Source: Nitrospirota bacterium
GTDB taxonomy: Bacteria > Nitrospirota > UBA9217
Reading direction: 5' to 3'
NCBI GenBank assembly: GCA_023229435.1
Contig: JALNZF010000048.1
Span: 1 to 10,345 of the forward strand
Length of the DNA: 10,345 nucleotides
Both the position numbers and the translations under genes were made by a program. Below the pieces are notes generated by a model. It made no database searches, was not told the DNA's origin, and worked only from the letters and a program-made list of their open reading frames with translations. Positions 5,454-10,345 of this stretch are shown here, one piece after another (the first letter of the stretch is position 1; every line of letters starts with the position of its first letter).

Positions 5454-6215
5454 TCATTTAAAATTCACCAGCGCCGCGAACGACTCCGGTTTCAGGCTTG
5501 CCCCGCCTACGAGCGCGCCGTCGATGTCCGGCTTGGCCATGAGCGTTGATACGTTCTCGGGCGTCACGCTGCCACCGTACTGGATGCGGAGCGCGCCGGA
5601 GACATCAACATTGTACATCGATTGAATCTTCTGCCGGATGAAGGCATGGATCTCGTTCGCCTGGTCCGGAGTCGCGGTCTTGCCGGTGCCGATGGCCCAG
5701 ACCGGTTCGTAGGCAATAACGATCTTCTGCATCTCGGCCGCGGCCACGCCCTTGAGCGCGCCGACCACCTGGCGTTCGATCACCTCGTTGGCCTTGCCGG
5801 CCTCACGCTCGCTCAGGAGCTCTCCCGCGCAGACAATAGGCAACAGCCCCTTGTTCAGGGCCTGCCGGACCTTCTTGTTCACCGTCTCGTCCGTCTCGCC
5901 AAAATACTGCCGGCGTTCACTGTGGCCTATAATAACATACTTACAGCCTAAATCCAACAGCATTTCTGCGGAAATCTCGCCGGTAAACGCCCCCTTTTCC
6001 TCCCAGAACAGGTTCTGGGCAGAGAGTGACATGTTCGTTCCCTTGATGGTTTCGGCCACAACCGGGATCGACGTGAACGGCGGGGCAAGCACGATGTCCC
6101 GGTCCTTGACGCCGGACACGAGCGGAATGAGCTTGCTTGCGAGATCACGCGCCTCGGTCGAGGTCTTGTTCATCTTCCAGTTGCCCGCGATAATCGGTTT
6201 TCGTTTTGGATTCAT
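5454..6215 (-). CDS. tpiA: Triosephosphate isomerase
   Basis: Product of 253 aa, interconverting dihydroxyacetone phosphate and glyceraldehyde-3-phosphate in glycolysis and gluconeogenesis; cytosolic. All catalytic residues are present: Asn12 and Lys14 in AGNWKMN, electrophile His98 in VIIGHSERR, general base Glu170 in AYEPVWAIGTGK, the flexible loop 6 just after it, and the phosphate-binding YGGSV (213-217). I chose the ATG at 6215, giving MNPKRKPIIAGNWKMN, over a GTG at 6242. It matches family length, has AGGGG 6 nt upstream, and the GTG lies in the adjoining repeat element. It is fourth in the operon, with an inverted repeat before it and a hairpin cluster after it. Confidence 0.96.
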   Translation of the reverse strand: MNPKRKPIIAGNWKMNKTSTEARDLASKLIPLVSGVKDRDIVLAPPFTSIPVVAETIKGTNMSLSAQNLFWEEKGAFTGEISAEMLLDLGCKYVIIGHSERRQYFGETDETVNKKVRQALNKGLLPIVCAGELLSEREAGKANEVIERQVVGALKGVAAAEMQKIVIAYEPVWAIGTGKTATPDQANEIHAFIRQKIQSMYNVDVSGALRIQYGGSVTPENVSTLMAKPDIDGALVGGASLKPESFAALVNFK

Positions 6216-6237
6216 AAGATACCCCTTTTTATGAGTA

Positions 6238-6317
6238 ACCACGGATTAACACAGATGGACACAGAAGCTGACGATCTTAATGGATATGATCCGTGTTTAT
6301 CCGTGTTCATCCATGGT
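6238..6317. repeat. Inverted-arm repeat between pgk and tpiA
   Basis: The left arm (6238-6266) begins ACCACGGATTAACACAGATG. The reverse complement of the right arm (6289-6317) begins ACCATGGATGAACACGGATA. Over 29 positions I count about seven differences, most of them purine or pyrimidine swaps that keep G-U pairing on one strand. A 22-nt loop separates the arms. It occupies most of the 112-nt spacer, from 10 nt past the pgk stop to about 20 nt before the tpiA start. Confidence 0.7.
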
Positions 6318-6327
6318 AAAAAAATCC

Positions 6328-7521
6328 TTATTCCTTATCGTCCGTCAAGGCCGCAAGACCCGGCAGTACCTTGCCTTCCAGCAACTCGAGCGATGCGCCG
6401 CCGCCGGTGGAAATGAACGAGATGCTGTCGGACACGCCTGCCTTGTGCACTGCCACATCCGTATCACCGCCGCCCACGATCGTGGTCGCGTACGCGTCAG
6501 CAACCGAGCGCGCGATCGCGAAGGTCCCGCGTGAGTAGGCGTCCTTTTCGAACATGCCCATGGGACCGTTCCAGATGATGGTCTTGGCATCCTGGATCGC
6601 CTCTGCGAAGAGCCGGGTCGTTGCCGGGCCGATGTCGAGACCGATCCATCCCTTGGGGATCTCCTGGGACGTTACGATCTTCGTCGCTGCCCCGTCTTCC
6701 ATGCTCTCTGCGACAACAAAATCCACCGGCAAATAGAATTTGACGCCCTTGTCACGAACGCCTTTTCTGAGGCGCTGTGCCATCTCGAGCATGTCCTCTT
6801 CCACCAGGGAGTTGCCCACCTCCTGGCCCCGTGCCTTGCTGAAGGTAAATGCCATGGCGCCGCCTACGATGATCTTGTCCGCCTTGTTCTGGAAATTTTC
6901 AATCACCCCGATCTTTCCCGAGACCTTTGCGCCTCCGAGGATGACCACGAAAGGCCGCACAGGATTGGCAACGGTCTTCTGAAGATAATCGATCTCCTTC
7001 TTCATGAGAAAACCAGCCACCGACTGCTTTACGAACCTGGTTATGCCGTAGGTGGAGGCATGGGCGCGGTGTGCGGTGCCGAAGGCATCGTTCACATAGA
7101 CATCGGTGAACGCGGCGAGGGCCTTGGAGAATCCCTCGTCGTTCTTCTCTTCCTCGGGATGGAACCGGAGGTTTTCAAGCAGCAGCACGTCGCCGGGCCG
7201 CATGCCCTGGACCAGATGCTCCACATCAGGGCCGATGCAGTCCTTGGCGAATTTCACCTCTTTATTCAGAAGCCGGTTCAGCCGCAGGGCGACCGGCGCA
7301 AGGCTGTATTTGGCGTCTGGCTTGCCCTTGGGCCGTCCGAGGTGCGACGCGAGGATCACCTTGGCGCCCGCGTCGAGCGCGTAGTTGATCGTTGGAAGCG
7401 TGGAGCGGATCCTGGTGTCGTCGTTGATATTGCCGTTCTCGTCAAGCGGCACGTTGAAGTCCGCGCGGATGAAGACACGCTTGCCCTTCAGATCGACCTT
7501 CTCGATGGTTTTCTTATCCAT
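6328..7521 (-). CDS. pgk: Phosphoglycerate kinase
   Basis: Product of 397 aa, transferring phosphate between 1,3-bisphosphoglycerate and ADP to give 3-phosphoglycerate and ATP; cytosolic. Two-domain signature is complete: RADFNVP (19-25), Arg38, HLGRPKG (60-66), DAFGTAHRAHAS (144-155), GGAKVSGKI (196-204), WNGPMGMFE (317-325), the nucleotide-site GGGDT (350-354) and STGGGAS (371-377). The start is the ATG at 7521, preceded 4 nt upstream by AAGGTGA. An in-frame ATG at 7566 would add 15 residues encoded by the AT-rich spacer element and is rejected. It is third in the operon after gapA, the usual gapA-pgk-tpiA order. Confidence 0.97.
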   Translation of the reverse strand: MDKKTIEKVDLKGKRVFIRADFNVPLDENGNINDDTRIRSTLPTINYALDAGAKVILASHLGRPKGKPDAKYSLAPVALRLNRLLNKEVKFAKDCIGPDVEHLVQGMRPGDVLLLENLRFHPEEEKNDEGFSKALAAFTDVYVNDAFGTAHRAHASTYGITRFVKQSVAGFLMKKEIDYLQKTVANPVRPFVVILGGAKVSGKIGVIENFQNKADKIIVGGAMAFTFSKARGQEVGNSLVEEDMLEMAQRLRKGVRDKGVKFYLPVDFVVAESMEDGAATKIVTSQEIPKGWIGLDIGPATTRLFAEAIQDAKTIIWNGPMGMFEKDAYSRGTFAIARSVADAYATTIVGGGDTDVAVHKAGVSDSISFISTGGGASLELLEGKVLPGLAALTDDKE

Positions 7522-7536
7522 GGTCACCTTTGGTGA

Positions 7537-7665
7537 AAATTTCAAATCCCAAAACACAAATCCCAAATAATACTCAAATTCAAAATATCAATGTTCGAAA
7601 TGTTTAAAATTTGATGCTTGATGCTTGGAGCTTATTTGTTATTTGATGCTTGTCATTTGAAATTT
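7537..7665. repeat. AT-rich inverted-arm repeat between gapA and pgk
   Basis: The left arm (7537-7574) starts AAATTTCAAATCCCAAAACA. The reverse complement of the right arm (7665-7627) starts AAATTTCAAATGACAAGCAT. The arms align without gaps for about 37 positions with roughly 28 matches. The middle also repeats TTGATGCT words. The element is far more AT-rich than the genes around it and runs to within about 8 nt of the gapA stop codon. Confidence 0.7.
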
Positions 7666-7673
7666 ATTGTTTA

Positions 7674-8681
7674 TTAGAGTCCCTTCTTCGCCACCAGGAT
7701 AGCCAGATCACGCAGCCGGTTCGAATAGCCCCATTCGTTGTCGTACCAGGAGATCACCTTCACCATGGTGCCTTCCATGACGGTTGTGAGCGCTGCGTCA
7801 ATAATGGAAGAATGTGGGTTGCCCTTGAAATCGATGGAGACGAGGGGCGCTTCTTCGAACTGGAGAATGCCTTTAAGCTTTCCGTCGGCTGCGGCCTTGA
7901 GCGCGGCATTCACTTCTTCCTTGGTGGTCTTCTTCGAGACCTCGAACACCACGTCCACGACCGACACATTCGGCGTGGGCACGCGGAGCGACATGCCGTC
8001 GAGCTTTCCCTTCAGCTCCGGCAGCACGAGGGACACTGCCTTGGCTGCGCCCGTCGAGGTCGGGATGATGGACATGCACGCGGCGCGGGCCCTGCGGAGG
8101 TCCTTGTGCGGCAGGTCGAGAAGATTCTGGTCATTGGTGTAGGAGTGGATCGTGTTCATAAGGCCGTGCACGATGCCGAAGTTCTCATGGATCACCTTGG
8201 TGAATGGCGCGAGGCAGTTCGTGGTACAGGAGGCGTTCGAGATGATGTGGTGCGCCTTGGGATCGTACGTGTGCTCGTTTACGCCTATCACGAAAGTCGC
8301 GTCCGGGTCCTTGGCAGGAGCGGAGATCAGGACCTTTTTGGCGCCTGCGGTGATATGCTTGCCGGCGTTCACCTTGTCCAGAAACAGGCCGGTGCACTCC
8401 AGAGCGATGTCGACCTTGAGGTCCTTCCAGGGAAGCTCAGCGGGATCCCTCTTTGCCAGCACGGCGATCTCTTTGCCGTCCACTATGATCTTGCCGTCGC
8501 CTGCCTTGACGTCATGCTTGAATTCGCCGAAGGTGGAGTCCCATTTCAGCAGGTGCGCAAGCGTCTTTGTGTCCGTAAGGTCGTTTATCGCGACGATCTC
8601 GATGTCCTTGTTGTTCTGCGATGCGCGGAACACGTTCCTGCCGATACGTCCAAATCCGTTGATTGCAACTCTTACCGCCAT
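7674..8681 (-). CDS. gapA: Glyceraldehyde-3-phosphate dehydrogenase, type I
   Basis: Product of 335 aa, oxidising glyceraldehyde-3-phosphate with NAD and phosphate to 1,3-bisphosphoglycerate; cytosolic tetramer in this family. It opens with the Rossmann motif INGFGRIGRN (7-16). Catalytic Cys152 lies in SNASCTTNC and His179 in TIHSYTNDQ. Asp34 after the second strand, and Leu-Pro in the LLDLPHKDLRRARA segment, are the pattern of NAD-specific glycolytic enzymes rather than NADP-preferring ones. The C-terminal WYDNEWGYSNRL is intact. The start is the ATG at 8681 with AAGGAGG 5 nt before it; an upstream in-frame start at 8714 would add 11 unconserved residues and is rejected. It is second in the operon, after the DUF1015 gene. 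Confidence 0.97.
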   Translation of the reverse strand: MAVRVAINGFGRIGRNVFRASQNNKDIEIVAINDLTDTKTLAHLLKWDSTFGEFKHDVKAGDGKIIVDGKEIAVLAKRDPAELPWKDLKVDIALECTGLFLDKVNAGKHITAGAKKVLISAPAKDPDATFVIGVNEHTYDPKAHHIISNASCTTNCLAPFTKVIHENFGIVHGLMNTIHSYTNDQNLLDLPHKDLRRARAACMSIIPTSTGAAKAVSLVLPELKGKLDGMSLRVPTPNVSVVDVVFEVSKKTTKEEVNAALKAAADGKLKGILQFEEAPLVSIDFKGNPHSSIIDAALTTVMEGTMVKVISWYDNEWGYSNRLRDLAILVAKKGL

Positions 8682-8719
8682 GGTAGCCTCCTTGAGGATC
8701 AAATTAAGAACCACAATAG

Positions 8720-8796
8720 CCAGGGGCCAGGGTACAGGGGCCGGGAAAACCGATCTTCGGCATTTCCTGACCCCAGACCCCTGGGACCCCGGACCC
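8720..8796. repeat. GC-rich inverted-arm repeat between DUF1015 gene and gapA
   Basis: The left arm (8720-8745) is built of CCAGGGGCCAGGG and ACAGGGGCC words. The right arm (8766-8796) is built of GACCCCAGACCCCTGGGACC words, which are the reverse complement of the same family with about three-quarters identity. The loop contains a smaller CCGA/TCGG pair. The right arm ends in the TAG stop codon of the DUF1015 gene. Confidence 0.65.
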
Positions 8797-10121
8797 TATT
8801 CAATCTTATGCATCACCAGCCCCGTCAGAAGCTTGGGATAAAAGTACGTGGCCTTCTGGGGCATGCGCTCGCCCGTGGTTGCCACCTCCTTCACCTCCTG
8901 CACCTTCGTGGGGTTCATGAAAAAAATGATCTCGGCGGCATTATCGTGCGCCCGTTTGTCCGCCTCTTCAGCATCCTTGATATATTCTATATTGAGACCC
9001 ATCTTGTGGGTCTCCATCTTGATCCCGAGCAGCTTGTCAATGATCAGATGGTGCAGGATCGAGACGTCGAGCCTCCGGTATGCCGGCGACTTGGCCGGCA
9101 GCAGAACATCCATGTCAGCTTCGTTCCGCAGGGTCAGCAAATAGTAGCTATGCTCTCCCGTTATCCGCATTCCGAACACGTGTGCATGGTCCGCGCGGTG
9201 CGCCATGGTCTCCAGGACCGTCAGCAGATCCTTGGACTCGGACCTCTTGTTAAAATCTATGCGCTCGATATCGAAGTACTTGTTCAGGTCATCCTCGAAC
9301 TTCTGAGCGTTGAAGTCCGTAAGGTTGAAGAGTGCCCGATGCGCCGGAAGAATGGTAAGCCCCGGATCTTCCAGCCGTGCCAGGAACATGGCGACATAGT
9401 TGAAGCCTTCCTCGCCCGTGAACGAGCCCGCTGCCTTTCGTCGTTCATTTCTATAATTCAGGGCAGTGTCGTATCGGTGATGGCCGTCGGCAATGAAAAT
9501 GTGCTTGTCCGCCAGCTCGCGGACGATCGCATCAATATCGTTTTTATCGATCAAAGACCAGATGCGGTGGGTCACCCCGTCGCTGTGCTTCACTTCCATC
9601 TCTGGTTTGCGTGTGACCTTCGCGAGGATGCCTGCTACGTTCCCCGGGGGATCTGAAAAAAGCGAGAATATCTGGCTGAAGGTCGCCTTGCAAGAGCGCA
9701 GCAGGTTCAGCCGGTCGGTCTTGGGTCCCGAGAGTGTTGTCTCGTGGGGCTTCACAATGCCCGAATCGTAATCCTCGATCCTGACCAGGCAGATAATGCC
9801 GCGCAGCCTTTTGGCGTCCTTGCCGGCCTTGTACTCCATTTCGTAAATAGAAAAGGCCGGTTCTCCGCCTTCTTGCAGGACCGCTGACCGGGACCAGTCT
9901 TTCAGAACAGCGGCTGCCCGGGTGTACCGGTTGTCTTCGTCGCCATCGGCAGGGCTCGTCAGGCCGTATTCGAGCCGAATCACGTTGTAGGGACTTTTTC
10001 GGTAAAGTTCCTGTTGTTCAGCCGGGGAAATGACGTCATAAGGCGGACAGACGAGAGTGTCGATCGCGCCAGCCTTGCCCTGATTATAGATGATCCCCCG
10101 GAAAGGGGCAATTTTCGCCAT
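8796..10121 (-). CDS. DUF1015 family protein (ParB/SpoOJ-related, unknown function)
   Basis: Product of 441 aa matching the DUF1015 family (COG4198 type) over its whole length. Recognisable landmarks are CPPYDVIS (25-32), IVKPHETTLSGPKTDRLNLL (122-141), the hallmark IADGHHRYDTAL (210-221), LPAHR (258-262) and the ending PQKATYFYPKLLTGLVMHKI. There is no signal peptide or membrane segment, so it is cytosolic. The invariant PHE, GHHRYDT and Lys/Arg residues look like a catalytic or phosphate-binding site. From memory, DUF1015 genes often neighbour serA and serC, and ParB-fold relatives include free serine kinases; a role in phosphoserine or 3-phosphoglycerate metabolism is therefore a hypothesis only. 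The ATG at 10121 has AAGGA 8 nt upstream. It heads the gapA-pgk-tpiA-secG operon behind a strong promoter. Confidence 0.9.
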   Translation of the reverse strand: MAKIAPFRGIIYNQGKAGAIDTLVCPPYDVISPAEQQELYRKSPYNVIRLEYGLTSPADGDEDNRYTRAAAVLKDWSRSAVLQEGGEPAFSIYEMEYKAGKDAKRLRGIICLVRIEDYDSGIVKPHETTLSGPKTDRLNLLRSCKATFSQIFSLFSDPPGNVAGILAKVTRKPEMEVKHSDGVTHRIWSLIDKNDIDAIVRELADKHIFIADGHHRYDTALNYRNERRKAAGSFTGEEGFNYVAMFLARLEDPGLTILPAHRALFNLTDFNAQKFEDDLNKYFDIERIDFNKRSESKDLLTVLETMAHRADHAHVFGMRITGEHSYYLLTLRNEADMDVLLPAKSPAYRRLDVSILHHLIIDKLLGIKMETHKMGLNIEYIKDAEEADKRAHDNAAEIIFFMNPTKVQEVKEVATTGERMPQKATYFYPKLLTGLVMHKIE

Positions 10122-10175
10122 CGAGTACGTCCTTGCCGGATAATTCCAGATGAAAATATATCTTAAAAGACTTCT

Positions 10176-10205
10176 TTTATATCACACCGTCTGTTTTAAT
10201 GTCAA
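10176..10205 (-). promoter_or_regulatory. Sigma70-type promoter of the glycolytic operon
   Basis: On the minus strand TTGACA (10200-10205), an 18-nt spacer, then TATAAA (10176-10181) preceded by TG. The predicted start is near 10169, giving a leader of about 48 nt to the DUF1015 gene. The palindrome TCTTTTAAGA (10161-10170) and a second AAAAGA/TCTTTT pair (10165-10178) overlap the -10 and start region and could be an operator. Confidence 0.7.
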
Positions 10206-10227
10206 TACATTTTGCTGGACTGTCAAG

Positions 10228-10269
10228 CCAAAATAGAAATGTCCTATTGTTACCAAAATAGAAATGTCC
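10228..10269. repeat. Two 17-bp direct repeats at probable IS end
   Basis: CCAAAATAGAAATGTCC occurs exactly twice, at 10228-10244 and 10253-10269, with a period of 25 bp. They lie just beyond the stop codon of the transposase-like tail at 10274. Such short iterated copies near the end of an insertion sequence are often transposase binding sites; the assignment is inferred from position. Confidence 0.6.
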
Positions 10270-10273
10270 GGTT

Positions 10274-10345
10274 TTAGGGAACAGTGATTGGCTGTTCCTG
10301 GTTTCTTCGTTTTAGTTTCAGATACTTTCTCCAAGGATGATTCGC
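10274..10345 (-). CDS. C-terminal tail of a probable transposase (partial)
   Basis: A minus-strand frame enters from the window edge and runs 23 codons to a TAA at 10274-10276. The residues are ANHPWRKYLKLKRR followed by NQEQPITVP. An HPWR-type basic C-terminus just before short terminal repeats is something I associate with IS transposases such as the IS481/ISNCY groups, but so short a piece cannot fix the family. It is cut by the window, so length and intactness are unknown. It reads in the same direction as the operon downstream. Confidence 0.45.
   Translation of the reverse strand, partial: ANHPWRKYLKLKRRNQEQPITVP

Noticed and set aside
6243..6416. Short plus-strand frame between tpiA and pgk
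   Set aside because: It is made mostly of the inverted spacer repeat and the antisense end of pgk, with no support as a gene.
7650..9656. A 668-residue plus-strand open frame
   Set aside because: It runs antisense through gapA and most of the DUF1015 gene. Its composition is that of a reverse complement of coding DNA, and it crosses the spacer repeat.

Overview
The window is bacterial chromosome. Every gene I can support is on the minus strand, so transcription runs from high to low coordinates. The core is a glycolytic operon in the order DUF1015 protein, gapA, pgk, tpiA, secG (10121 down to 5004). It has a good sigma70-type promoter upstream (10176-10205) and a clear intrinsic terminator after secG (4935-4968). 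Next come a lipoprotein substrate-binding protein of the oligopeptide/dipeptide type (3243-4931) and a two-gene ABC-2 exporter (ATPase 2127-3110, permease 1363-2130, overlapping by 4 bases). The last unit is an RRM RNA-binding protein overlapped by rpsU (886 down to 315), with its own promoter (1157-1184) and a leader of about 264 nt. At the right edge a 23-codon open tail resembling a transposase C-terminus lies beside two 17-bp direct repeats.

The organism looks like a GC-moderate, Gram-negative-type environmental bacterium. The lipoprotein, secG beside tpiA, the style of bS21 and the spacer repeats suggest Nitrospirota or the former Deltaproteobacteria (Desulfobacterota). That is a judgement from memory, and no marker here settles it.

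The central operon makes the lower-glycolysis enzymes that interconvert dihydroxyacetone phosphate, glyceraldehyde-3-phosphate, 1,3-bisphosphoglycerate and 3-phosphoglycerate, plus the SecG translocon subunit. The lead gene is of unknown function but sits next to 3-phosphoglycerate production. The RRM-rpsU pair is a translation and RNA-handling unit whose long structured leader suggests post-transcriptional control.

The most unusual feature is in the spacers. Nearly every intergenic gap holds a different degenerate repeat element, each with its own word family. Five are built as an arm, a loop and an imperfect inverted arm: 12-98, 4811-4893, 6238-6317, 7537-7665 and 8720-8796. One (3121-3233) is mainly a tandem array of a short word, and 5355-5436 is a cluster of perfect hairpins. 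Several elements reach the stop codon of the upstream gene or the start region of the downstream gene. One appears to have grown into the signal-peptide region of the binding-protein gene.
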